From contig JAAZJV010000005.1 of NCBI GenBank assembly GCA_012800135.1, forward strand, positions 1 to 12,033: a stretch of DNA of 12,033 nucleotides, in the 5' to 3' direction. A model generated the notes under the pieces. The model searched no databases. It was not told the origin of the DNA and worked only from the letters and a program-made list of their open reading frames with translations. The position numbers and the translations under genes are program-made. This DNA is from Clostridiaceae bacterium. Lineage in GTDB: Bacteria > Bacillota > Clostridia > Saccharofermentanales > DTU023. How positions within the stretch are numbered: the stretch's first letter is position 1; each line of letters opens with the position of its first letter. This document shows, piece after piece, positions 1 through 6,635 of this stretch.

Positions 1-314
1 AGGAACAACAGGCTCAGCGCGCCCATGCCGCCATTGGTAACAATGATTTCTGTGTTCGGATCATAATTCAAATCTTTCAGATAGGATTTTTCGGCGATAG
101 CCTTACGGAATGAGAGCAAACCTGCGTTCGGTGTATAGTGCGTAATGCCTTTGTCTAGCGCTTCCTTGCAGACTTCACAAAGCAACTTCGGTGTAGCCAT
201 ATCGGGCTCGCCAATTCCAAGACTAATGACGCCTGTCATTTTGTTGGCGCGGTCAAACATGGCGCGAATGGCTCCTTGCTGCAATGTTTTTGCTTTTTCA
301 TTAATCCATTTCAT
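1..314 (-). CDS. PLP-dependent aminotransferase, class I/II (N-terminal 104 residues, partial)
   Basis: This is the N-terminal part of a fold-type I pyridoxal-phosphate aminotransferase of the aspartate/aromatic family; the rest lies beyond position 1. Visible motifs typical of the family are SLGIGEPD (residues 31-38), HYTPNAG (59-65, the usual HYT-x-x-G turn) and IVTNGG (91-96), which starts the cofactor-binding domain. The catalytic lysine is outside the window. The ATG start is supported by the Shine-Dalgarno AGGAGAAT at 323-330. The gene begins 18 bases after the stop of the upstream sugar kinase, so the two are almost certainly co-transcribed. The amino-group donor and acceptor cannot be read from this fragment; MalY/PatB-like or PatA-like enzymes share the same N-terminal motifs. 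Family assignment is firm, substrate is unknown. Confidence 0.85.
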   Translation of the reverse strand, partial: MKWINEKAKTLQQGAIRAMFDRANKMTGVISLGIGEPDMATPKLLCEVCKEALDKGITHYTPNAGLLSFRKAIAEKSYLKDLNYDPNTEIIVTNGGMGALSLLF

Positions 315-332
315 GATTCAATATTCTCCTTT

Positions 333-1358
333 TTATCTCTGTACCCTTCCGGTTCCGTCTCCGCCCATTAGCTTCATGACTTCGGGAACGGTAACACGGT
401 TATAATCTCCCGGGATACTGTGCTTCAAACAAGAGGCAGCTACCGCAAATTCGAGTGCTGACTGCTTGTCTTCATAATGGTTCAGGCCGTAGATCAGGCC
501 GCCTGAGAAACTATCTCCGCCGCCGACACGGTCAATAATATCGCGGATCTCATACTTTTTTGAGACATAAAAATTTTTCCCATCATTCAAACATGCCGCC
601 CAGCCGTTCCAGTCTGCACTATAGCTCTCGCGGAGCGTGATAGCAATGCACTTCATGTTCGGATAGTCCTTAAGAACCTTATCGCTGAGCAAGCGGTATT
701 TCTCGCGGTCAAGTTCGCCGGATTCAACGTCCACATCAACTGTAATTTCAAGCGACTTCTGAACATCCTCTTCGTTTGCGATCACAACATCAACGAACCT
801 TACCATCTCACGCATTACTTCGGCTGCCCTTTTGCCGTACTTCCAAAGGTTCTTGCGGTAATTGAGGTCGCAGGAAACCGTAATACCGCGCTCTTTTGCT
901 TCTTTTACAGATTCGAGCGACAACGCCATCGCGCTCTCCGAAATAGCCGGGGTGATGCCGGTGATGTGGAACCAATCAATATCCTCGAAGGCATTGTTCC
1001 AGTCAATGTCGCCAAGTTTAGCTAAAGCGATTGCAGACCCTGAACGGTCATAGATCACGCGACTGGGCAATTGGTTTGCGCCGCCCTCGACATAGTAGAT
1101 GCCGAACCGGCCTTCACCAATTACGATTCGTGAAGTATCAACGCCAAAGCCTCGCAGCTCCCGAACACAAGCATCTGTAATGGGGTTGTCGGGCAATACA
1201 GTCAAATAGCTGACATCTAGGCCATAATTGGCCAACGAAACGGCCACATTGGCTTCGCCGCCGCCGAATGTAGCTTCGAGATAGTGATTTGTTAATAGAC
1301 GCTCCAATCCCGGAGCCTTAAGGCGAAGCATGATCTCGCCAAATGTTAAAAATTTCAT
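333..1358 (-). CDS. kdgK: 2-keto-3-deoxygluconate (KDG) kinase, PfkB/ribokinase family
   Basis: A 341-residue carbohydrate kinase, probably phosphorylating 2-dehydro-3-deoxy-D-gluconate to KDPG in hexuronate or Entner-Doudoroff-type catabolism, in the cytoplasm. The N-terminus (FGEIMLRL at 6-13, [12 protein letters not shown] at 32-43) is the sugar-binding part of the PfkB fold and is very like KdgK enzymes. The stretch [18 protein letters not shown] (86-105) also matches KDG kinases. [12 protein letters not shown] (276-287) is the PfkB signature 2, with Asp282 as the expected catalytic base and the glycines forming the anion hole. A strong AGGAGGAAAG at 1361-1370 fixes the ATG start. It follows the liv ATPase gene by about 230 bases, including a probable terminator, and precedes the aminotransferase closely. 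Other PfkB sugar-acid kinases are possible; the exact substrate is inferred from resemblance only. Confidence 0.85.
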   Translation of the reverse strand: MKFLTFGEIMLRLKAPGLERLLTNHYLEATFGGGEANVAVSLANYGLDVSYLTVLPDNPITDACVRELRGFGVDTSRIVIGEGRFGIYYVEGGANQLPSRVIYDRSGSAIALAKLGDIDWNNAFEDIDWFHITGITPAISESAMALSLESVKEAKERGITVSCDLNYRKNLWKYGKRAAEVMREMVRFVDVVIANEEDVQKSLEITVDVDVESGELDREKYRLLSDKVLKDYPNMKCIAITLRESYSADWNGWAACLNDGKNFYVSKKYEIRDIIDRVGGGDSFSGGLIYGLNHYEDKQSALEFAVAASCLKHSIPGDYNRVTVPEVMKLMGGDGTGRVQR

Positions 1359-1385
1359 TACTTTCCTCCTTATATCTTCAGGCAG

Positions 1386-1430
1386 ACAAAAACAAAGCCG
1401 CCAATTTCATCCCTTAAGACAGACGACTTT
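1386..1430 (-). terminator. Probable intrinsic terminator between livF region and kdgK
   Basis: Read on the minus strand, AAAGTCGTC (1430-1422) pairs with GGCGGCTTT (1402-1394), a 9-bp stem with two G-U pairs and a 19-base loop, followed by the T-rich run GTTTTTGT. It lies only four bases after the stop of the start-less frame at 1435-1584 and just upstream of the kdgK ribosome binding site. It would end or attenuate liv transcription before kdgK. The loop is long and the stem has wobble pairs, so strength is uncertain. Confidence 0.45.
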
Positions 1431-1434
1431 CAGG

Positions 1435-1584
1435 TCATTTTTTATATTTGTCCGTATCAATATCGCTGATTAAGCCTCTCTTATCCAATCCCGCTATAAC
1501 AGGAAAGACCGAGTTCGTGCTAATTGCGATGTAACCATTGTTTCCAATGTGCGCCAAATAAAAGACGAGTACCGCAGCTCTCTT
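1435..1584 (-). pseudogene. Start-less 49-codon open frame, possible gene remnant
   Basis: Directly after the LivF stop, the same frame has two more stops (TGA, TAG) and then stays open for 49 codons to a TGA at 1435-1437. The translation begins RAAVLVFYLAHIGNNGY and later reads NSVFPVIAGLDKRGLISDI. It has no ATG or GTG start; only an internal TTG without a Shine-Dalgarno could serve. The residue mix looks coding-like (hydrophobic core, GLI-DID pattern, lysine-rich end) and a terminator follows the stop, as at the end of a gene. I do not recognise the family. It may be the C-terminal remnant of a deleted gene, or a chance open frame. Confidence 0.25.
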
Positions 1585-1590
1585 CTATCA

Positions 1591-2301
1591 TCAGGCTCCT
1601 AGGTAAGCTTCCTTTATGCGTTCATCAGCAAGAAGATCTGACGATTTGCCCTGCATGATAATATTTCCCGTTTCCAGGACGTAGGCACGAGAGGAAGTGT
1701 TTAGTGCAAGAAACGCATTCTGCTCGATCAGCAGGATACTTGTGCCATCCTCGCTAATCCTGCGAATAATATTAAATATTTCTTCCACAAGGATTGGAGC
1801 AAGCCCCATACTGGGCTCATCGAGCATGAGTAAACTACCGCTAGTCATCAATGCACGTCCGAGGGACAACATTTGTTGCTCCCCACCGGAAAGTGTGCCT
1901 GCCTGTTGATTCATACGCTCATGCAGACGAGGGAATATTTCGTACACACGTTCTATATCTCTTTTGATCTTTGAACGATCCTTGATGATATTCGCGCCCA
2001 TAAGGAGATTCTCTTTAACACTCATCCGTGAAAACACGCGTCGTCCTTCAGGCACATGCGCGATGCCAAGCTCGACAATTTGATAGGGCTTGAGTTTTGT
2101 CAGTTCCTGCCCTTGAAAAATGATCGAGCCGCTTTTGGCTTTCTCCAAGCCCGATATCGTACGCAGAGTGGTCGATTTCCCGGCACCGTTCGAACCGATC
2201 AGCGCAACGGTCTCGCCCTGCTGAACTTCAAAGGAGATACCCTTCACTGCATTGATCGCACCATAGGACACATGCAGATCCTTAACCTCAAGCATTGACA
2301 T
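1591..2301 (-). CDS. livF: Branched-chain amino acid-type ABC transporter ATP-binding protein LivF
   Basis: A 236-residue ATPase subunit of a hydrophobic amino acid uptake (HAAT) importer, cytoplasmic, pairing with LivG beneath the LivHM channel. Motifs in order: Walker A GSNGAGKST (36-44), the LivF-type Q-loop region HVPEGRRVF (82-90), signature LSGGEQQ (137-143), Walker B LLMLDE (157-162), and IEQNA at the switch position (192-196). A Gln in place of the switch His is normal for LivF, so it is not a defect here. Length matches the family (about 235). The start overlaps the end of livG by 14 bases; GGGGGAGGAT just upstream serves as ribosome binding site, and Met3 is a possible alternative start. 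Overlap implies translational coupling with livG. Transported substrate cannot be told from this subunit. Confidence 0.95.
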   Translation of the reverse strand: MSMLEVKDLHVSYGAINAVKGISFEVQQGETVALIGSNGAGKSTTLRTISGLEKAKSGSIIFQGQELTKLKPYQIVELGIAHVPEGRRVFSRMSVKENLLMGANIIKDRSKIKRDIERVYEIFPRLHERMNQQAGTLSGGEQQMLSLGRALMTSGSLLMLDEPSMGLAPILVEEIFNIIRRISEDGTSILLIEQNAFLALNTSSRAYVLETGNIIMQGKSSDLLADERIKEAYLGA

Positions 2302-3067
2302 TTTGGTATCCTCCCCCTAAATAGGCTTCTATGACTTTAGGATCTTTTTGAACCACATCAGGAGTGCCTTCCGAAATGGTCCTTCCAAAATCAATAACCT
2401 TGATACGGTCTGCGATCGGCATGACAAAGTTCATATGGTGCTCAATTAGAATAATGCTCAGATCAAAATCCTTGCGGATCCGCACGACAAGCTGAGCCAT
2501 TTCTTCGATCTCGGTCGTGATCATACCGGCGACAGGTTCGTCAAGCAACAGTATCTTCGGATTTGTCATCAGCGCGCGCGCAAGCTCTAGCCGGCGCTGG
2601 TCGCCATAAGGCAAATTTTTCGCCAGCAAATCGGCCTTATCTGCTAAGCTCAGCGGCTCGAGTATACTCATTGCCTTCTCGTCGAGCTCACGCTCATGTT
2701 TTACCATTGTTCTTGTGCGCACGAGAGAGCTGACCAAGTTGTCTTTGCAGTGCATTGTGGCCGCCATTTTAATATTGTCTATCACGGATGCATTGGAAAA
2801 CAGACGAATGTTCTGGAACGTTCTGCTGATGCCTCGCTGGGCATACTGATATGGTTTTAGGCCGACAAGACTCTCTCCTTCCAACTCGATGGAGCCGGAA
2901 GTTGGACGATAAATTCCGGTCAGCATGTTAAAAATAGTTGTCTTTCCGGCACCGTTCGGACCAATTATCGCAACAAGCTCGTCTTTTTCCAGATTCAGAT
3001 TAAAATCATCAACAGCACGTAGCCCACCAAATTGGATACTTAAGTTTTTGACCTCAAGAAGACTCAT
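2288..3067 (-). CDS. livG: Branched-chain amino acid-type ABC transporter ATP-binding protein LivG
   Basis: A 259-residue ATPase, partner of LivF. Motifs: Walker A GPNGAGKTT (36-44), Q-loop TFQN with Gln85, signature LPYGDQRR (152-159, the LivG form of LSGGQ), Walker B ILLLDE (172-177) and switch His210 in LIEHHM. The LivG-specific segment RGISRTFQNIRLF (78-90) and a C-terminal EAYLGGG are present. One oddity: after Walker B the D-loop reads DEPVAGMITTE, where the family usually has something like AAGMNPxE; the Asn and Pro are replaced by Ile and Thr. Translation starts 15 bases after the livM stop, with GAGGGGGT as ribosome binding site overlapping that stop, so it is part of the livHMGF operon. 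Family identity is very secure. Confidence 0.95.
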   Translation of the reverse strand: MSLLEVKNLSIQFGGLRAVDDFNLNLEKDELVAIIGPNGAGKTTIFNMLTGIYRPTSGSIELEGESLVGLKPYQYAQRGISRTFQNIRLFSNASVIDNIKMAATMHCKDNLVSSLVRTRTMVKHERELDEKAMSILEPLSLADKADLLAKNLPYGDQRRLELARALMTNPKILLLDEPVAGMITTEIEEMAQLVVRIRKDFDLSIILIEHHMNFVMPIADRIKVIDFGRTISEGTPDVVQKDPKVIEAYLGGGYQNVNA

Positions 3068-3082
3068 TATAGGCTACCCCCT

Positions 3083-4117
3083 CTATTCCGCAGACATGTC
3101 GTTCTTTTTTCGGCCAACCCAAGGCTTTTCGTAGAGCGACGAACGTTTAATGCGCAGGAAAGGAACCTCCTTGCCGCCGATGAGACCTTCACTGCGGTAA
3201 AGCATGACGGCAATCAAAATGATCGCATATAGCACCAGGCGCCAAGTGGCGAGGAAACGAAGTACTTCAGGCAGAATGGTCAGCAGTACAGCGCCGACAA
3301 CCGAGCCGGTTAACGAACCGCTTCCGCCTGCGTACAGGTAAACAAGATAGTCAGCGCTCTTAGTGAAACCAAATGAGTCGGGCTGGATGAAGGAGAGCAC
3401 GTGAGCATACAATCCTCCCGCCACACCCGCAATAAACGCAGCGATGCAGAAAGACATGATCTTGTATTTGGTGGTATTAATACCCATTGCGTCAGCAGCA
3501 ATCTCGTTATCACGAATCGCGATGAAGGCTCTCCCATAGGGCGAATAAATCAAATTGCGAAGCAACCAAAGCGTCAAGACGACGAAAAACATGATCCAGA
3601 AAAAATTAGCATAGTTCGGAATTCCGATCATACCGCGAGCGCCGCCGATGGGTTGTATCAGACGCAGTAACGCGCGGACAATCTCGCCAAAAGCCAAAGT
3701 CACGATGGCCAAATAGTCCCCCTTGAGCTTCAGGGACGGAATGCCGATCAAAATGCCTACGATCGCCGCAACGATGCCTCCACAGAGCAGGCCCAAAAGA
3801 AATACAGGAATCTGTGCCGCCTCCGGAATACTGTTACTTTTGAACACCATCGTCGTAATGACAGCGGCGCCGTAAGCACCGAGAGACATGAAACCTGCAT
3901 GGCCGATACAAAACTGACCGGTAAATCCGTTGACTAGATTCAAACTGGCGGTCATCAGCACGTTAACCCCCGCGAACAACATGACCTGCATGTAATAACC
4001 GTTGATTATATCTGCTCTTCGAAGCAGCATAATAACAATATAAAACACAATACAGCCGAGTAGAGGGCCGATTTTTCTCAGCAACGGATGCATCGTCTTT
4101 GCATTTGTCGTTTTCAT
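3083..4117 (-). CDS. livM: Branched-chain amino acid-type ABC transporter permease LivM
   Basis: A 344-residue integral membrane permease forming the channel with LivH. Family hallmarks: NGFTGQFCIGHAGFMSLGAYGAA (63-85), LKGDYLAIVTLAFGEIVR (131-148), the cytoplasmic coupling loop AIRDNEIAADAMGIN (200-214) and AGGSGSLTGSVVGA (263-276), equivalent to the LGG-GS--GP-GA motif. About eight to nine hydrophobic stretches are visible, for example around residues 16-32, 43-62, 104-126, 172-190, 221-240 and 293-307. It ends in a basic, probably cytoplasmic tail of about 30 residues. GGAGGG directly after the livH stop, nine bases before the ATG, fixes the start. Gaps to livH and livG are 15 bases each, showing a compact operon. 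Confidence 0.95.
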   Translation of the reverse strand: MKTTNAKTMHPLLRKIGPLLGCIVFYIVIMLLRRADIINGYYMQVMLFAGVNVLMTASLNLVNGFTGQFCIGHAGFMSLGAYGAAVITTMVFKSNSIPEAAQIPVFLLGLLCGGIVAAIVGILIGIPSLKLKGDYLAIVTLAFGEIVRALLRLIQPIGGARGMIGIPNYANFFWIMFFVVLTLWLLRNLIYSPYGRAFIAIRDNEIAADAMGINTTKYKIMSFCIAAFIAGVAGGLYAHVLSFIQPDSFGFTKSADYLVYLYAGGSGSLTGSVVGAVLLTILPEVLRFLATWRLVLYAIILIAVMLYRSEGLIGGKEVPFLRIKRSSLYEKPWVGRKKNDMSAE

Positions 4118-4132
4118 AATTGTCCGCCCTCC

Positions 4133-5044
4133 TTATACTTTTTCTATGGTAACTTTGCCCATGATGCCCGCCGGCTTCACTAGAAGAATTACGATGAGAA
4201 TAATGAAACCTACGGCATAGCCAAAGGTTGAATTGATCGCAGTCGCGAAGATCTGCGCGATGCCGAGAATGAAGCCGCCGAGCATCGCACCGCGGATGTC
4301 GCCTATACCGCCGAGAACAGCTGACACAAATGACATGTTGCCTAGCCAGGATCCCATATAAACCTCTACCTGAGGATAGACACTGGCATAACAGATGCCG
4401 GACACAGCTGCCAGCGCGCCGCCGATGAAAAAAGTAATAGATATCACTTTGTCGATGTTGATCCCCATCAGCGAAGCAGCATCTTTGTCCATGCTGACTG
4501 CGCGCATCTGAGCGCCCATCTTTGTTTTGGCGACTAAACGATCGAGCGCGAGCATCGTAACGGCAGCAAGAATGATCATAATGATTTGCGTAGATGTGAT
4601 GGATGCGCCAAGGACAGTGAATGTCTTTGGGGTAAACAGTGTGGGAAACGGACGCGGGTTCGGACCGATAAACGGTAGAGCACGCGGAAAATTTGTCAAG
4701 AACATTGAAACGCCAACCGCCGTGATCAGAGCAATCATACGCGGTTTATTCCGCAAAGGGCGATAAGCAATGGCTTCAACGCCAACAGCAATACCGCCGG
4801 TCATGACCATCGCAATCAGGATGATGCAGCCTACAGCCAACATCGGGTAGGTGCCGTCAATAGACACGCTGTCAAAGAGCTTGGCGATAAAATATGTGCC
4901 AAGCGCGCCGATCATCAGGAAATCGCCGTGTGCGGTATTAATCATTCCGACAATACCGTAAACCATGGTATAACCTAGCGCCAGCAACGCATAAACGCTC
5001 CCTAGCTGTAGACCGTACACTAAATATTGCAAAAATGATGCCAA
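4133..5044 (-). CDS. livH: Branched-chain amino acid-type ABC transporter permease LivH (TTG start)
   Basis: A 303-residue membrane permease, close to the usual length of LivH (about 300). Family features: the N-terminal run LQYLVYGLQLGSVYALLALG followed by YTMVYGIVGMINTAHGDFLMIG, the segment AYRPLRNKPRMIALITAVGVS, the coupling loop AVSMDKDAASLMGIN, and SAVLGGIGDIRGAMLGG near the end. I chose the TTG at 5042-5044 because GGAGG lies eight bases before it (5053-5057) and the protein then begins exactly where homologous LivH proteins do. In-frame ATGs exist at 5059 and 5110, but the first has the GGAGG inside its own coding and only a weak upstream site, and the second lies inside the terminator hairpin upstream. 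First gene of livHMGF after the binding-protein terminator. Confidence 0.93.
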   Translation of the reverse strand: MASFLQYLVYGLQLGSVYALLALGYTMVYGIVGMINTAHGDFLMIGALGTYFIAKLFDSVSIDGTYPMLAVGCIILIAMVMTGGIAVGVEAIAYRPLRNKPRMIALITAVGVSMFLTNFPRALPFIGPNPRPFPTLFTPKTFTVLGASITSTQIIMIILAAVTMLALDRLVAKTKMGAQMRAVSMDKDAASLMGINIDKVISITFFIGGALAAVSGICYASVYPQVEVYMGSWLGNMSFVSAVLGGIGDIRGAMLGGFILGIAQIFATAINSTFGYAVGFIILIVILLVKPAGIMGKVTIEKV

Positions 5045-5052
5045 AGCTATTG

Positions 5053-5057
5053 CCTCC
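5053..5057 (-). promoter_or_regulatory. livH ribosome binding site that decides the TTG start
   Basis: GGAGG on the minus strand, eight bases before the TTG at 5042-5044. It sits shortly after the T-run of the upstream terminator, so transcripts that read through expose it at once. Its position inside codons of the longer ATG-initiated reading argues against those longer starts. Confidence 0.7.
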
Positions 5058-5064
5058 ATTCCAG

Positions 5065-5111
5065 AAAAAATAAAAAGGTGTGCCAGCGGGCAAACGCTCA
5101 TCCGGCACACC
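5065..5111 (-). terminator. Intrinsic terminator between binding-protein gene and livH
   Basis: On the minus strand GGTGTGCC (5111-5104) pairs perfectly with GGCACACC (5084-5077). An inner AGCG/CGCT helix caps the structure, and TTTTTATTTTTT follows immediately. The hairpin begins 20 bases after the stop of the binding-protein gene. This is a textbook rho-independent terminator placed inside the transporter operon; partial readthrough would give much more binding protein than permease, the usual stoichiometry of such importers. Confidence 0.88.
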
Positions 5112-5131
5112 GTGTAATCATAGAAAACAGA

Positions 5132-6289
5132 TTACGGATTGACCGTGGAAACAAAGTGGGTTACACCATCTGCGTCATACTGCATGATGATGCCGCCCTT
5201 GATCGGGTTGCGGGTCTCAGGATCCATGGTCATCTTACCGGACGGCAGCTCCAAACCATCGATGGACGCGAGCGCGTCGCGCACACCGGCGCGATCGAGC
5301 GTCTTTGCATTCTGAATTGCCCATACGATCATTTTGGCCGCTTCATAGGTCAGCTCCGCATTGGAGTTCGGCAACTCATCCGGATACAGTTTGACATATG
5401 CGTCAACAAATTTCTTTGCGGCCTCGTCGGTGGACTCAGCAGAGAACGCCGAGACATAAGCAACGCCTTCAATCGCCGGTCCGGCAACTTTAGCAACGTC
5501 AGGGGTATCTGCGCTGTCGCCGCAGACGATCTGGCAATTCAATCCGGCTGTACGAGCCTGCTGAATCTGAAGACCAAGCTCAACGTTCAAGTTCGGAAGC
5601 AGCAGCACGTCAGGGTTTTGCGCTGCCAACTTGGTCAATTGCACGTTGTAGTCCTTGACGTCGGAGCCGGAGTACTCTTCGATGGCGAGTACTTCACCTT
5701 TGTAATTCTCAATAAAGGCATCTTTCAAACCAACCGAATAAGCATCCGCGTTGTTGAACATGATGCAAGCGGTTTTGTGTCCCTGCTCATCACAGTAAGC
5801 CGCAGCAACGGCGCCCTGGAACGGATCAATGAAGCAAGCGCGGAAAATATAATCACCGACTTCGGTAACAGCGGTGTTCGTGCCGAAGCTGGTGATCGCC
5901 GGGCACTTTGCATTCTGCGCTATCGGAGCGGCAGCCAACATGCACTTCGACGAGTCAGGACCGGCAATCGCGATAACCTTCTCTTCCTCGATCAGCTTCT
6001 GATAAACGTTGGCAGTCTTCTCCTCTAAACCTTCGGTATCCATGACGACGAACTCAATCGGATACTCCTTGTCGCCGACAGTGATCTTGCCGCCGAGCTC
6101 TTCTTTCAGGACATCGGCACCATGGGTACTGTATTTACCAGCCATCGCCGCCATACCGGACATTGGGAATGCCAAGCCGATCTTGATGGTCTCAACTGAT
6201 CCCTCTTTTTCTGACGAACCACAAGCGCATACAGACACTGCCAAGATGACACCTAGAGCCAGACAAAGAATACGCAAAAACTTTTTCAT
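5132..6289 (-). CDS. Branched-chain amino acid-type ABC transporter substrate-binding lipoprotein
   Basis: A 385-residue extracellular lipoprotein of the type 1 periplasmic-binding fold (LivJ/LivK, Peripla_BP_6-like) that captures ligand for the LivHMGF importer. The N-terminus is a lipoprotein signal: MKK, a hydrophobic stretch to about residue 20, then VCACGSS; Cys23 is the expected lipid-anchored residue, with Cys21 as a less likely alternative. Mature-domain hallmarks include IKIGLAFPMSGMAAMAGK near the start, EEKVIAIAGPDSSKCMLAAAP and FRACFIDPFQGAVAA. AGGAGGAAGA at 6291-6300 fixes the ATG. It is the first gene of the transporter cluster, separated from livH by a terminator. The ligand may be a branched-chain or other amino acid, an amide or another small organic compound; the family binds many, and the linked sugar-acid kinase is a caution against assuming leucine. 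Confidence 0.93.
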   Translation of the reverse strand: MKKFLRILCLALGVILAVSVCACGSSEKEGSVETIKIGLAFPMSGMAAMAGKYSTHGADVLKEELGGKITVGDKEYPIEFVVMDTEGLEEKTANVYQKLIEEEKVIAIAGPDSSKCMLAAAPIAQNAKCPAITSFGTNTAVTEVGDYIFRACFIDPFQGAVAAAYCDEQGHKTACIMFNNADAYSVGLKDAFIENYKGEVLAIEEYSGSDVKDYNVQLTKLAAQNPDVLLLPNLNVELGLQIQQARTAGLNCQIVCGDSADTPDVAKVAGPAIEGVAYVSAFSAESTDEAAKKFVDAYVKLYPDELPNSNAELTYEAAKMIVWAIQNAKTLDRAGVRDALASIDGLELPSGKMTMDPETRNPIKGGIIMQYDADGVTHFVSTVNP

Positions 6290-6353
6290 TTCTTCCTCCT
6301 ATGATTTAAAATATCATTCTTTTCTGAAATAAATTCAGATTTAGAACCGCATA

Positions 6354-6377
6354 CTGACCTATTGTATCAATAGTCAG
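6354..6377. repeat. Interrupted palindrome in leader of the binding-protein gene
   Basis: CTGA and CTATTG on one side face CAATAG and TCAG on the other, around a TAT centre, with one unpaired C in the left arm. It lies just downstream of the candidate -10 box, so it could be a repressor operator at the transcription start or a 5' leader hairpin. No known operator consensus is matched. Confidence 0.4.
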
Positions 6378-6390
6378 AAATTACACGGCA

Positions 6391-6421
6391 ATTATACACT
6401 ATCATAATACATTTTAGGCAA
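6391..6421 (-). promoter_or_regulatory. Candidate promoter of the transporter operon
   Basis: On the minus strand a perfect TATAAT (6396-6391) is preceded by TTGCCT (6421-6416), a four-of-six match to the -35 box, with a 19-base spacer that is longer than ideal. It would start transcription near 6384, about 95 bases before the binding-protein ATG. An alternative -10, TATGAT at 6406-6401, exists. The 346-base gap at 6290-6635 is AT-rich and, beyond this promoter and the palindromes listed, shows nothing else that I can identify. Confidence 0.4.
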
Positions 6422-6433
6422 ATTAAACAGACT

Positions 6434-6451
6434 AATTTGCATCTGCAAATT
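6434..6451. repeat. 18-base palindrome upstream of the transporter promoter
   Basis: AATTTGC and GCAAATT form perfect 7-base arms around ATCT. It sits just upstream of the candidate -35 box, a usual place for an activator or regulator site. It resembles in AT-rich outline the CodY box (AATTTTCWGAAAATT) but has a different centre and length, so I do not assign it to CodY. Confidence 0.4.
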
Positions 6452-6512
6452 TATATATGAACATTATCCTAAAAAAACTCGAATAATAAGTTCAAGATAA
6501 CCAACTCCTAAT

Positions 6513-6528
6513 GAATATAGTGATATTC
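6513..6528. repeat. 16-base palindrome in the divergent intergenic region
   Basis: GAATAT and ATATTC flank AGTG. The site lies between the divergently transcribed transporter operon and the small membrane-protein gene, about 108 bases before the start of the latter. It could be an operator for that gene; arms of six bases can occur by chance in AT-rich sequence. Confidence 0.25.
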
Positions 6529-6635
6529 CACTAACACACTCCTATTCAAGCAGCGCATGAACGTCACATGTGATAAGCTTAACAATGCGATTCTAAGATC
6601 AAATGATTCACTCTTGAGAAAGGTAGACGTCAAAC

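Noticed and set aside
5045..5110. livH start at the ATG at 5110 or 5059
   Set aside because: The added residues derive from the terminator hairpin and T-run, and the good Shine-Dalgarno site serves the TTG further in.
5078..6028. A 316-codon plus-strand open frame opposite the binding-protein gene
   Set aside because: It is the mirror of a well-supported lipoprotein gene; its translation has no recognisable fold or motif and no ribosome binding site.
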